Shown here: positions 1-8,282 of the stretch, in pieces | Layout: each line of letters begins with the position of its first letter | How positions within the stretch are numbered: position 1 is the first letter of the stretch | From: Proteiniphilum saccharofermentans | GTDB taxonomy: Bacteria; Bacteroidota; Bacteroidia; Bacteroidales; Dysgonomonadaceae | Assembly: GCF_900095135.1 (NCBI RefSeq) | Contig: NZ_LT605205.1 | Coordinates: 3,844,001 to 3,908,000, forward strand | DNA length: 64,000 bases | Direction of reading: 5' to 3' | The notes under the pieces: generated by a model | Told to the model about the DNA's origin: nothing | The model's database searches: none | The model's input: the letters and a program-made list of their open reading frames with translations, nothing else | Program-made: the position numbers and the translations under genes

Positions 1-1139
1 AAGCAAATCGTGATGGACTTAATACGATTGAGTCAGTAAAAAAACTATATTTGGATATCAAAAAGATTTACAATTTATATGGTATGTCTGAAAATATAAG
101 ATTGATAGAAACACCCGGCGGACACTCATACCATGAAATATCCAGAAAAAATATACATGCTTTTTTTATAAAACATCTAATGAATAAGGATGTTACGACT
201 GATGAAGCTGGAGATATCAGTCTTGATGAAAATAATTTGCTTAGCGCAAATGAGTTAAAAGTCTATCTGAACGGAGTCCCTAAGAATGACCGCACTACAA
301 CAATTCAAGATTCATTTATAAAATTGTCACAACCTCCCCAAATATATTCCAAAGAAGAAATGTTTTCACACCGAGATAAGGTGAAGAATTTTTTGACTAA
401 TAAAACATTTGGAGCGTTTCCCAGTGCTGAGACACCTTTTGATAGTAAAATAGAATTTCGTTCACTTGATGGAGCAAAATTTGGATGGAATATACACAGT
501 TTTGTACCTGAAGAAGGTTGGCGGTTAAAAATTAATTTTTACTGGAGACAGGACACAACACAAAGAAAACCTTTATTGATTGTCCTTAAAAACTACGATG
601 AGGAACGCAATGAATCGCAGGGCTTCGTTTCTGAATTAGAAACTGATTGGAATATTGCATATTTTGAACCTCGAGGTATTGGTGAAACTGGTTGGGATCC
701 GGGCCTACAGTGGCATATACGAAGATCTGCAGCTTGGACAGGCAGAACAATCGCTTCAATGCAAGTATATGATCTTCTAAGATGTATAGAATATTGCAGG
801 ACTTTACCGGAAGTTGATCCATTGAAAATCGGGATTGCCGCACAGAATGAAAACGTAGTTGTAGCATTATATGCAGCATTATTAGACAATAAATGCGAAT
901 GGCTCGCACTAAAAAATCCTCCTGCAACACAGGATGTTTCAAGTCAGCAAGATGGCAAAGGATATGCCATTGAAATGCTGAACTGCTTGCGCGTAACTGA
1001 CGTATACCAACTACCAGCCCTAATTTACCCAACAAAAGTTTCATTATTTGGCGATATTCCTAAAAATTATAGCTGGTCCGAAGATCTGATTCGACATTTT
1101 GAAAATACTAACCAAAATGTTTTACTATTGCGAAATTAA
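1..1139 (+). CDS. C-terminal part of a double alpha/beta-hydrolase (acetyl-xylan-esterase-like), cut by the window edge
   Basis: The frame is open from base 3 to the stop at 1137-1139, so the gene starts outside the window. Residues near the left edge (around TPGGHSYH) look like the end of a first hydrolase domain carrying its catalytic His. The rest resembles the second hydrolase domain of roughly 700-residue Bacteroidota esterases, with the segment GRTIASMQVYDLLRCIEY. The nucleophile elbow of this second domain reads GIAAQNENV rather than GxSxG, so it is probably not catalytic. The stop codon overlaps the first bases of the 9-bp flank of the downstream IS. Before the inversion described below, the GH20 gene would have followed this gene in the same direction. 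The exact substrate cannot be told. Confidence 0.6.
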   Translation, partial: ANRDGLNTIESVKKLYLDIKKIYNLYGMSENIRLIETPGGHSYHEISRKNIHAFFIKHLMNKDVTTDEAGDISLDENNLLSANELKVYLNGVPKNDRTTTIQDSFIKLSQPPQIYSKEEMFSHRDKVKNFLTNKTFGAFPSAETPFDSKIEFRSLDGAKFGWNIHSFVPEEGWRLKINFYWRQDTTQRKPLLIVLKNYDEERNESQGFVSELETDWNIAYFEPRGIGETGWDPGLQWHIRRSAAWTGRTIASMQVYDLLRCIEYCRTLPEVDPLKIGIAAQNENVVVALYAALLDNKCEWLALKNPPATQDVSSQQDGKGYAIEMLNCLRVTDVYQLPALIYPTKVSLFGDIPKNYSWSEDLIRHFENTNQNVLLLRN

Positions 1140-1146
1140 ATTCAAT
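1138..1146 (+). repeat. IS flank AAATTCAAT (left side of IS copy 1)
   Basis: Nine bases directly outside the left inverted repeat of IS copy 1. The same nonamer, as its reverse complement, lies outside the left edge of IS copy 2 (13887-13895), not on the other side of copy 1. This is one half of an exchanged target-site duplication. Confidence 0.85.
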
Positions 1147-2457
1147 CATTAGTGGGCACTTAAATAAAAAAATAGTTCTTTGAAATCTTTTGTAGATCGC
1201 AGTTTTGAGAAATTTTAGTTGTGTGACGATTTGAAATGCGATGATTATATTTTACTTTGCCCAAAAGTAAAAATCATGAATCAAGGCAAATATATTTTCG
1301 CGCAGCTTACAGATTTTCTACCACGCAGGGTATTTGACAATATCGTATCCAGACACGATGGAAACAAGAAAGTCCGAAGTTTCACCTGCTGGAACCAGAT
1401 GCTATGCATGATCTTTGGACAATTGACAGCCCGTGACAGTATGCGGGACTTGATGCTGAGCCTGGAAGCCCATCAATCCAAATATTACCATTTGGGACTG
1501 GGGGCAAGCGTAACCCGGACAAATCTGGGTAAAGCCAATCGTAACCGTAGCTATAAAATCTTTGAGGATTTTGCCTATGTGATGATGGACAAGGCCCGTC
1601 AAAGTCATTACAGGGAGGACTTCGAAGTCAAGGTGGACGGGAACGTCTATGCCTTTGACTCCTCCACCATCGACCTGTGCCTGAGTGTCTTCTGGTGGGC
1701 GGAGTTCCGCAAGCACAAGGGAGGCATCAAGTTGCATACATTGTATGACCTGAAGACTTCCATTCCGACTTTCGTGTTGATCACCAGCGCAAAGGTCAAT
1801 GATATGAACGCGATGGATTATCTTCATTATGAATCCGGGAGCTTTTATATCTTCGACCGCGGATACGTGGACTTTGACAGGTTGTACCGGGTGAATGAAT
1901 CCGAAGCCTGGTTTGTCACGCGGGCCAAGAAGAACTTCAAGTTCCGCAGGATGTATTCCCGGGAAGTTGACAAGTCGACGGGCGTGCAATGCGACCAGAT
2001 CGGGAAACTGGAGGGATTCTACCAGCAAAAGGACTATCCCGGCAAACTGCGCAGAATCAAGTATCACGACGTGGAACTGGGCAGGACTTCGTTTTTATAA
2101 CCAATAACATGGACTTGACGGCCGTCGAGATAGCGCTACTGTATAAAAAACGCTGGATGGTTGAGCTGTTCTTCAAATGGATAAAACAACACCTGAAAGT
2201 AAAAAACTTCTGGGGAACGACCATCAACGCCGTTAAAATCCAGTTATATTGTGCTATCATCGCTTACTGTCTGGTAGCCTTGATTGGTTACGAATTGAAA
2301 GTTGAGCGTCCAATCTACGAAATTCTGCAAATACTCAGTATCTCCCTACTGGACAAAACTCCTATAAGAGAGATACTTACGAATTGCGATTACAAAAATG
2401 TCAAAGAGCTCGATTATAAACAATTAAAAATCAACTGGATCTAAGTGTCCAGTAGTG
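1147..2457 (+). mobile_element. IS4-type insertion sequence, copy 1 (1311 bp)
   Basis: The boundaries are set by imperfect terminal inverted repeats, CATTAGTGGGCACTTAAAT on the left and CACTACTGGACACTTAGAT on the right read inward (15 of 19 identical). An inverted copy of exactly the same length lies at 13896-15206. All open frames of the two copies translate identically. The flanks are AAATTCAAT and ATGTTTCAT, so this copy has no matching target duplication of its own. The single gene is an IS4-family DDE transposase split by a frameshift. Confidence 0.9.
1276..2444 (+). CDS. IS4-family DDE transposase, in two frames needing a -1 shift
   Basis: The protein begins at MNQGKYIF (1276); the reading frame is open upstream to 1219 but only from a weak start. 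The first frame ends at 2100 and the second runs to 2444. A -1 shift at about 2087-2097 joins them into roughly 390 residues, normal for the family. Catalytic Asp residues lie in the first frame (AFDSSTID and IFDRGYVDF). The family Y-(2)-R-(3)-E-(6)-K signature (YKKRWMVELFFKWIK) lies in the second, so only the fused product would be active. The first-frame stop TAA directly follows G TTT TTA, a slippery-like but non-canonical heptamer. The same split is present in copy 2. Confidence 0.85.
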
Positions 2458-2466
2458 ATGTTTCAT
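2458..2466 (+). repeat. IS flank ATGTTTCAT (right side of IS copy 1)
   Basis: Nine bases directly outside the right end of IS copy 1. Their reverse complement ATGAAACAT sits at the right edge of IS copy 2 (15207-15215). With the AAATTCAAT pair this shows that the inner flanks of the two insertions have been exchanged. Confidence 0.85.
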
Positions 2467-2486
2467 AATAGGTGATTAATAATAGA

Positions 2487-3452
2487 TCAATGTAAAACTG
2501 GAAAATATACGCATACCTTATCATGCATAGTATATAATCGATATTCATGGTCATCAAACACCAAAATTGGACTGGAAGTATCTCCTTTTACTAGAGGATT
2601 GTCAGGATATTTAGTCCAGTTTATTAGATCTGTGGACATGGCTACTAAGGAAGACCATTCTGCATTTTCTTCTGGATTTGCCCAATTAGGGTTTGTTGAA
2701 CCGTGATAATACATAAAATAGCGGTTATTATATTTTACTATTTGGTTTGCAGCTACAGCACCCTCATCATATTTTTCAGGTCCCATTTTTAACACTGGCT
2801 CATCTTGAATATTCATCCAATTAATTTTATCCTTAGATGTTGCCAACCAGATGCCCAAATCATTTCGTTCGTAAAATAAATACCATGTATTATCTTCAAT
2901 CCAAACAGTAGGCGTTCCATAAGGAGCAGGAATTGTATCACCATTTGTGGTGAAAATGATTAAATTTCCTTGGGAATTCCAATTGATTCCATCTGTAGAT
3001 ATAAGCAAATGTGCAATATCATTTTTACCTTCTGCATACATGTAATAAATTCCATCATCTTTAATCACAAAAATATCTTCGGTCCACTTATCATTAAAAA
3101 TTGGTTGATCCTGGTATCTGCTCCATTTAACACCATCTGTCGATGTTGAATAACCAAGATATTTAATAGATGAGTCTCCTCCATTATATCCTGTATACCA
3201 CATTTTATATATTCCCTCATCTTTTAAGATATAGCCGCGTTCTCTTATATACTTGTCCCATGTATTACTATTAGTACCAGAAAAAATAGGATTTTCCTCA
3301 TATGATCCAAACAATACCATTTGAGGAGGAAATTTATCAGTTATTGATTTTTGAGAATGATATTGACAGGCAAATATTCCTATAAACAAAACCAATATAC
3401 CTAGGTGATATAAATTTGAAAAATATTTCATTATTTTGCTTTTAATGTTCAT
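2487..3452 (-). CDS. Exported five-bladed beta-propeller glycosidase-like lipoprotein (GH43/GH117-like)
   Basis: The product has 321 residues. The N-terminus has a hydrophobic stretch ending in a lipobox-like IFAC at about residue 29, so it is probably a lipoprotein. The body contains repeated blade motifs of the GH43/GH32/GH117 propeller type: ILKDEGIYKMWYTGY, YSTSTDGVKWSRY, VIKDDGIYYMYAE, and STDGINW and STDLINW pairs. These enzymes remove terminal sugars such as arabinose, xylose or anhydrogalactose, and the substrate cannot be predicted. An alternative start at residue 8 (MKYFSNLY) gives a more typical signal peptide. The gene lies last in the minus-strand operon, 151 bp after the aldolase gene, and would have preceded the PIG-L gene before inversion. 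Confidence 0.6.
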   Translation of the reverse strand: MNIKSKIMKYFSNLYHLGILVLFIGIFACQYHSQKSITDKFPPQMVLFGSYEENPIFSGTNSNTWDKYIRERGYILKDEGIYKMWYTGYNGGDSSIKYLGYSTSTDGVKWSRYQDQPIFNDKWTEDIFVIKDDGIYYMYAEGKNDIAHLLISTDGINWNSQGNLIIFTTNGDTIPAPYGTPTVWIEDNTWYLFYERNDLGIWLATSKDKINWMNIQDEPVLKMGPEKYDEGAVAANQIVKYNNRYFMYYHGSTNPNWANPEENAEWSSLVAMSTDLINWTKYPDNPLVKGDTSSPILVFDDHEYRLYTMHDKVCVYFPVLH

Positions 3453-3603
3453 ACTAATAGTTTATTTTTAACTTCATTGTAAATTTCCCAATGCTATTAT
3501 ATAAATAATCAGCTTATTTTCAGATAGTATATGATTCTCTGTGCTTGACAGTCTCTAAATTTCTCAATGACCTGTAGCGATTTCAGTCTCTCATGCTGTC
3601 TGT

Positions 3604-4416
3604 TTAGCAGGTCGCTTTAAATTTGTCTACCAACAAATCCACAACCTGAGCAGTAGCTTTTGGGAATACTTTACGTAAATCAATTTCATCAGTATTGAAT
3701 AGTATCTGTTTTAATGCTTTCATGAAGGTGTTTTTTATATCCGTAGCCAGATTCACTTTTGTGATTCCATTCCGAATTGCCTCTTGCAGCATACTATCCG
3801 GAATTCCGGAGCTTCCATGCAGTACAAGAATGGTATCCACGGCTGCATGTATCTCTTTCAACCTTTCAATATTAAGATTTGGTGCAGATTTATAGAAACC
3901 ATGTGATGAGCCAATTGCAATTGCCAGCGCGTTAATTCCTGTCTGTTTTACAAAATTTGTAGCCTCTTCTACCGTTGTATAAACTCCACTCTGCTCCTGT
4001 CCTAGTTTAGCAATATAGCCCAGTTCAGCTTCCACATTTGCACCATGTTTTGACGCTTCTTCCACTACTCTGCTTGTGATTTCCACATTTTTATCAAATG
4101 GTTCATTGCTTGCATCAATCATCACTGAGTCAAATCCCTGTGTTAGACACTTTTTCACCAGTTCTAAAGAATCTCCGTGGTCTAGATGTATCCAACCTTC
4201 TATCTTAAAACTATCCAAAGCTTGACGTGCAAGAACAACAGCTTCTTTCAAACCAATATATTCTATGGAGCTGCGTGTTAGTTGCAGGATAACCGGCGAA
4301 TTGCATTCTGAAGCAGCAAGAAGTATTCCCTGTAAAGTTTCCAAGTTATAGAAGTTGGTTGCAAGGATTGCTTCATGTTTTAATTGATATTCTTTTAATT
4401 TCTCTTGTAAGGTCAT
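3604..4416 (-). CDS. gatY: Class II ketose-bisphosphate aldolase (tagatose-bisphosphate aldolase, GatY/KbaY-like)
   Basis: The product has 270 residues, slightly under the usual 280-290. It would cleave tagatose-1,6-bisphosphate (or fructose-1,6-bisphosphate) to dihydroxyacetone phosphate and glyceraldehyde-3-phosphate in the cytoplasm. Class II zinc and substrate motifs are visible: HLDHGDS (about residue 77), VEAELGYI (about 129), GSSHGFY and LHGSSGIP for the two later His regions, and VNLATD near the C-terminus. It starts one base after the stop of the PfkB-type kinase gene, so the two are co-transcribed. The neighbouring kinase and GatZ-like protein favour tagatose-bisphosphate as substrate, but sequence alone does not exclude fructose-bisphosphate. 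Confidence 0.8.
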   Translation of the reverse strand: MTLQEKLKEYQLKHEAILATNFYNLETLQGILLAASECNSPVILQLTRSSIEYIGLKEAVVLARQALDSFKIEGWIHLDHGDSLELVKKCLTQGFDSVMIDASNEPFDKNVEITSRVVEEASKHGANVEAELGYIAKLGQEQSGVYTTVEEATNFVKQTGINALAIAIGSSHGFYKSAPNLNIERLKEIHAAVDTILVLHGSSGIPDSMLQEAIRNGITKVNLATDIKNTFMKALKQILFNTDEIDLRKVFPKATAQVVDLLVDKFKATC

Positions 4417-4417
4417 G

Positions 4418-5374
4418 TTATTCGATTTTTAGTTCCTGGTTAAATTTTTTCCTTGCGATATCCTTTATTTTTTCCTTAGAAGTGAATGCTCCCGTTCCAC
4501 CTGCTGTGGTTGTGTTGATCGCACCTGTTAGATTGCCTGTGATTTGAGATTCTTTATGAGATCTCCCCCTAACAAATGAATGGATAAAACCAGCGTTAAA
4601 ACTATCCCCAGCACCAATTGCATCAACTACTTCATTGTTTATAAAAGCATCCAGTATGATAGGCTCTTTTTGTTTTTGTAATAAAATGGATCCTCTTCTA
4701 CCACATTTTATCACACATAAATTGATATGTGGTTGAATTTTACTCATCGCTTCTTCTAGTGTGTCAGACTGTGTAATGTGTTTTAATTCGGTCTCATTGG
4801 GCAGAAATATATCAACATAAGGTAGAGTTGTCTTGTAATCCATATCCCATTCTTCTTTAGGGTCCCATTGTGGATCAAGCGAAGTAGTCACATTATTTTC
4901 TCGTGCGAATTGTAAAATAGCAAGAAGATCTCTTTTAATTCCTGATTGCAAGAAAATCGAAGAAAGATGAATATGTCTTGTTTGAGTAAAAACTGTTTTG
5001 TCAATATTGTCAAAAGTCATAAAGGCCATTGCTCCTAGATACGTTATATTCGCACGGTCTTCATTATAATTCAGGCAAATGGTGGCGCCAGAGGAATAGG
5101 TGTCAGAATAAATGAGCATAGAGGTGTCCACCCCTCTTTTTTTAAGGGATGACTCAATTAGCTTTCCAAAAGTATCCTTTCCAATCATCCCCACAAAACC
5201 GGTTTTAGAACCTAAGCAGGCAATATTAGCTGCAAATATTGCTGTAGAGCTGCCCAAAGTAAGAAGCATATCTTTGGCAAATACCTCTTTGCCGATTTCG
5301 GGAGTTCTTTCAATTCCATTCAGGATCAGATCCACGTTCAATTCACCTATCGCTACAACATCATATTTTATCAT
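4418..5374 (-). CDS. PfkB-family sugar kinase, probable tagatose-6-phosphate kinase
   Basis: The product has 318 residues, normal for the ribokinase/PfkB family. Family motifs are an N-terminal AIGELNVDLIL, the GSSTAIFAANIACLG segment, and the C-terminal ATP/anion-hole signature DAIGAGDSFNAGF (about residue 250) with the catalytic Asp. It would phosphorylate a ketose-6-phosphate at C1. The position between a GatZ-like gene (4-bp ATGA overlap) and a GatY-like gene (1-bp gap) points to tagatose-6-phosphate, although PfkB substrate specificity cannot be read from motifs. It is part of the agaS-gatZ-kinase-gatY series that forms a complete lower pathway for galactosamine-6-phosphate. Confidence 0.75.
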   Translation of the reverse strand: MIKYDVVAIGELNVDLILNGIERTPEIGKEVFAKDMLLTLGSSTAIFAANIACLGSKTGFVGMIGKDTFGKLIESSLKKRGVDTSMLIYSDTYSSGATICLNYNEDRANITYLGAMAFMTFDNIDKTVFTQTRHIHLSSIFLQSGIKRDLLAILQFARENNVTTSLDPQWDPKEEWDMDYKTTLPYVDIFLPNETELKHITQSDTLEEAMSKIQPHINLCVIKCGRRGSILLQKQKEPIILDAFINNEVVDAIGAGDSFNAGFIHSFVRGRSHKESQITGNLTGAINTTTAGGTGAFTSKEKIKDIARKKFNQELKIE

Positions 5375-6600
5375 GTGAGATAGTTATTAAGATTTACTAA
5401 ATTAAATGCATAGAAATATTTGTCCATATCGCGTTCGATTCGTGAAAGTACAATTTCTTCCGCATTTATTCCGTTTTTTTTCAGATTTTCATAGAGACGG
5501 TAACGTGCTACAACAGCTTCAGGATTTTGCCAGATATAGCGACATCCCGTTTTTATCAGCCATTCTTTCCTTTCAGTTGAGATCTTTTCAAAGGGGATAT
5601 TTTTTTCTTCGGGTTGCAGCCATTTCTGCCAACGATTGGAATTCAGCACCAATCTCCATAGAGTCTTTTTCATATTTGACAGGACGGCAATTCTTTTTTT
5701 CTCAAACATTTTACGTTCTAGTTCCTCTAATTCAACCAATGCATCATATTCACTGATTGTGAATTCAGGCCCCACATTGGCTGCTCCAATCCCGCATAGG
5801 GGATAGTCTTGTGGATTCAAAACGCCATCGGTATAATGTCCTTTAATATAACTGCCAAATTGTTTTACTTTTTTTGTGAGTGTTGTGGCTACTTCTTTGT
5901 CGAATGTGTTGGTGTGCAAATCCGTCCCCACTTTACCTACAATAAAACAGGGCCACACATCGGAGAGTCCTTCCTCTTTCAATCCCCTTTTTAAGAGCTC
6001 AATAAATGTATCGAAGGTATTTTCATCAGCTAATCCTCCATGTACTTCTTCGGTCCCTACCTCATATGAGATAATGGGATGGTTATTTTGACGCCTAAAG
6101 TTCTCACTATGTTTAATCAGCTCTACCGTTCTTTGAACTACTACCTTTATATCAATAATTTCTCCTTCAGGAATAAAAATATCTACCGTGGGGTCTACAT
6201 GAATCAGATCATAGCCTGCTTCAATAGCATCCTCAAAAGATTTTTTTACTCCATCCATTGCTCTTTGCAATTTCCATTTCTCCAGTGACTGTTTATCTTT
6301 TAGCCAGGGACCCCCATGATCGATTGCAACAATATAGGGTCCTTCGAAATTGACGGATCTCGCTTCATCTTCCAGCATTTTAGTGAATTCATTCTGCGTA
6401 ATTCCCACATACCCTTTGTCAGAGTCAATTTGATTAAGTGTAGCAGCGAATTTTATGGGAGCATTGTTTCGTTTTGCTGCCCGAAAAGCTGCCTTAATAA
6501 CGGATATGGAGTTTGGACATACAGCAAAAAGTGTACGAGGAATGTTTGTTTCAGCTTTTAACTCCTCTATTCTTTTTAAAATATTTTCTGTTTTTGGCAT
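5371..6600 (-). CDS. gatZ: GatZ/KbaZ-family protein (tagatose-bisphosphate aldolase accessory subunit)
   Basis: The product has 409 residues, close to the family length of about 420. The fold is a TIM barrel. Recognisable segments are FAVCPNSISVIKAAF, VAIDHGGPWLKDK (about residue 92), LIHVDPTVD, SYEVGTEEVHGG and GHYTDGVLNPQDYPLCGIG. Family members support activity and stability of the catalytic GatY/KbaY aldolase. Some reports assign them a kinase-like role in tagatose-6-phosphate use. It overlaps the downstream kinase by 4 bp and follows agaS by 15 bp, so the genes form one operon. The assignment to this family is firm; the biochemical role is inferred from context. Confidence 0.8.
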   Translation of the reverse strand: MPKTENILKRIEELKAETNIPRTLFAVCPNSISVIKAAFRAAKRNNAPIKFAATLNQIDSDKGYVGITQNEFTKMLEDEARSVNFEGPYIVAIDHGGPWLKDKQSLEKWKLQRAMDGVKKSFEDAIEAGYDLIHVDPTVDIFIPEGEIIDIKVVVQRTVELIKHSENFRRQNNHPIISYEVGTEEVHGGLADENTFDTFIELLKRGLKEEGLSDVWPCFIVGKVGTDLHTNTFDKEVATTLTKKVKQFGSYIKGHYTDGVLNPQDYPLCGIGAANVGPEFTISEYDALVELEELERKMFEKKRIAVLSNMKKTLWRLVLNSNRWQKWLQPEEKNIPFEKISTERKEWLIKTGCRYIWQNPEAVVARYRLYENLKKNGINAEEIVLSRIERDMDKYFYAFNLVNLNNYLT

Positions 6601-6615
6601 TTTTATTTTTATTAA

Positions 6616-7740
6616 TCAATAAATTGTTACACCTTCTACCACCCTTGATATTTTACCACTTTCAGATGGATTATCAGGATCAAGATTCAGGTCAATGGAT
6701 TTAAATAAACCCAGTAATTGACCGATTAGTACGTACAGTATTACATCATATGCAGTTTGATCGTACTTTTCCGGAATCATTTCCAGATCAAATTCAATAT
6801 TGTCTATTTGTTTTTTACTTTGTGCAACATATATTTGGATTGCAGGCTTCTCTTGTCGATTAATTTGTAGAATAAGATCTCGTTCATATTGGAATGTTTT
6901 TTCGTCGTCGGATAAAAGGTAAACGAGTACTGTTTTTTCATTTATCACTGCTTTGGGACCATGTCGGAATCCCAGAAATGAATCGAACAGACAAATTACT
7001 TTGCCGTCTGTCAACTCCTGTAATTTTAGATGACATTCTTCCGCGATACCTTTTCTTTCCCCAGACCCCAAAAATACTGCCCGTTGAAATTCACTGGATG
7101 CTATTTTGAAAATCAGATCGGCGTAGCCAGTAATCATAAATTCACCCTTTCCGGACAATCTATCTATTTCGTTTTTTTTCAATGAAATTTTCTTTATATC
7201 AAAGATTAACATCGAAGCCAGAAGCAGGGAAGTAAAACTGCTTGTCATGGCAAGACCTTTATCATTTGTATCCGGAGGCAGTATCAATAAGAGCGCATTT
7301 TTGTTAACTGCCCTTTTCGCTAATTCTCCCGAATCATTACAGGTTATCATAATATGGGAAATATTTTTTCCGCAAATTGAATTAGCCCTATCTACTGCAG
7401 CGATACTTTCCGGGCTGTTGCCCGATCGAGCTAGAGATACTAGCATATATTTTTTGTTTCTTTGAAAGAAAGTATTTGGATGAGTTGCGACGTCAGTAGT
7501 CGGAACGGATTTAATATTATATATTTTTTGTTTTGGTAACATAAACGTCATAATATTGCCAATGAACGAAGATGTACCGGCACCTGTAAATATTATTATC
7601 ACATCATCAGTGTAAAATTCAGACATAAAATCGGATATTTCTTGTTCTTTTTCTGCAATGATGGAGTAGGTTTCCTTCCACAATGTTGGTTGTTGACAGA
7701 TTTCACGATACGTATGCCAATTGAGAGAATCAATGTTCAT
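6616..7740 (-). CDS. agaS: AgaS-family galactosamine-6-phosphate deaminase/isomerase
   Basis: The product has 374 residues with two SIS domains. It contains FTGAGTSSFIG (about residue 52), VSLARSGNSPESIAA (first SIS), VFLGSGERKGIAEECHLK and SFLGFRHGPKA (second SIS). The characteristic AgaS C-terminus ends SGKISRVVEGVTIY. AgaS converts galactosamine-6-phosphate to tagatose-6-phosphate and ammonia in the cytoplasm. Together with the three following genes this is a full path to triose phosphates. No amino-sugar kinase, PTS or NagA/AgaA-type 6-phosphate deacetylase is visible nearby. Deacetylation may therefore happen outside the cell, or these steps may be encoded elsewhere. A palindrome array lies 160-200 bp upstream. 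Confidence 0.85.
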   Translation of the reverse strand: MNIDSLNWHTYREICQQPTLWKETYSIIAEKEQEISDFMSEFYTDDVIIIFTGAGTSSFIGNIMTFMLPKQKIYNIKSVPTTDVATHPNTFFQRNKKYMLVSLARSGNSPESIAAVDRANSICGKNISHIMITCNDSGELAKRAVNKNALLLILPPDTNDKGLAMTSSFTSLLLASMLIFDIKKISLKKNEIDRLSGKGEFMITGYADLIFKIASSEFQRAVFLGSGERKGIAEECHLKLQELTDGKVICLFDSFLGFRHGPKAVINEKTVLVYLLSDDEKTFQYERDLILQINRQEKPAIQIYVAQSKKQIDNIEFDLEMIPEKYDQTAYDVILYVLIGQLLGLFKSIDLNLDPDNPSESGKISRVVEGVTIY

Positions 7741-7776
7741 AATAATTTATTATTTTCGTTAAACTTATATTCAATA

Positions 7777-7807
7777 CAAAAATAGCTTTCTGCGAAAGAT
7801 TCGAAAT
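7777..7807 (-). promoter_or_regulatory. Candidate promoter/operator of the agaS operon
   Basis: On the minus strand TATTTTTG (7777-7784) matches the Bacteroidota -7 consensus TAnnTTTG, about 37 bp from the agaS start. No TTTG is found at the usual -33 spacing. Instead that stretch holds a CTTTC-tgc-GAAAG palindrome (7786-7798) and a degenerate ATTCGAAAT (7799-7807). The latter resembles the three ATTTCGAAAT sites further upstream, so a repressor bound here would cover the promoter. Confidence 0.4.
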
Positions 7808-7900
7808 TGGCAATATATATGTTGTAAAACATAACCCTTTGCGTGTTCTTTTAAATGATAGTAAATCAATGTATTATGAAATTAGATGTATTTTTTTTTA

Positions 7901-7935
7901 ATTTCGAAACATTTCGAAATACAACATTTCGAAAT
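7901..7935. promoter_or_regulatory. Array of three ATTTCGAAAT palindromes, probable operator
   Basis: The sites are at 7901-7910 (last base C), 7911-7920 and 7926-7935; the latter two are perfect 10-bp palindromes. They lie between the agaS start and a DeoR-family regulator remnant. DeoR-type sugar repressors such as AgaR and GlpR bind repeated TTTCG-containing sites, so this is most simply the operator of the lost regulator. No protein binding is shown by sequence alone. Confidence 0.5.
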
Positions 7936-7962
7936 AACCGTTGTGGATTATATTTATTATGA

Positions 7963-8282
7963 AAAAGATACTATTTTTGTAGAAAACAGATAGATATGAG
8001 AAATTTTTCAATTGAGAAAGGTATCTCACACCCAATGTTGAGGAGACACACATTTATCAAACAATGATATCAATGGCTAAAGAATGTATTGCTGTATTTG
8101 ATACTTCCAAGTTTGACAAGAGAAGTTTTTGTTTTATCGCTCGGGTGAATGATATTGATGCCATTGTCACGGATTCACAGAGTTTCATATCAATGAATTT
8201 CAAAAAGTGCAAGGCAGTTTTTTCTCTCGGTAAAATAATTCCAACTCCTTACTCTATTGGTGTAACTTCTATCAACAAGTGA
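7963..8282 (+). pseudogene. Remnant of a DeoR-family transcriptional regulator
   Basis: Two frames together encode the C-terminal sugar-binding part of a DeoR-type regulator. The first (7963-8067) gives FSIEKGISHPML. The second (8064-8282) gives AKECIAVFDTSKFDKRSF and NDIDAIVTDS. These match the DeoR consensus pattern of GIs.P, then D.SKF..R, then IDT.ITD. The DNA-binding N-terminus is absent, the frames are joined only by a shift near 8064, and a stop precedes 7963. The 3' end runs into the opposite-strand GH36-like gene. It is divergent from agaS and beside the palindrome array, as expected of a local repressor. The operon may therefore now be unrepressed. Confidence 0.6.

Noticed and set aside
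901-1139. Loss of the GxSxG nucleophile in the second domain of the left-edge hydrolase as a novelty
   Set aside because: In the double-domain esterase family as I recall it, the second domain often lacks a standard nucleophile elbow, so this is probably normal for the family. The first domain is outside the window and cannot be judged.
1402-2067. Minus-strand 221-codon open frame inside IS copy 1 (and its mirror at 14286-14951)
   Set aside because: It lies wholly within the transposase gene on the opposite strand, has no recognisable motif and is present only because the transposase lacks stops in that frame.
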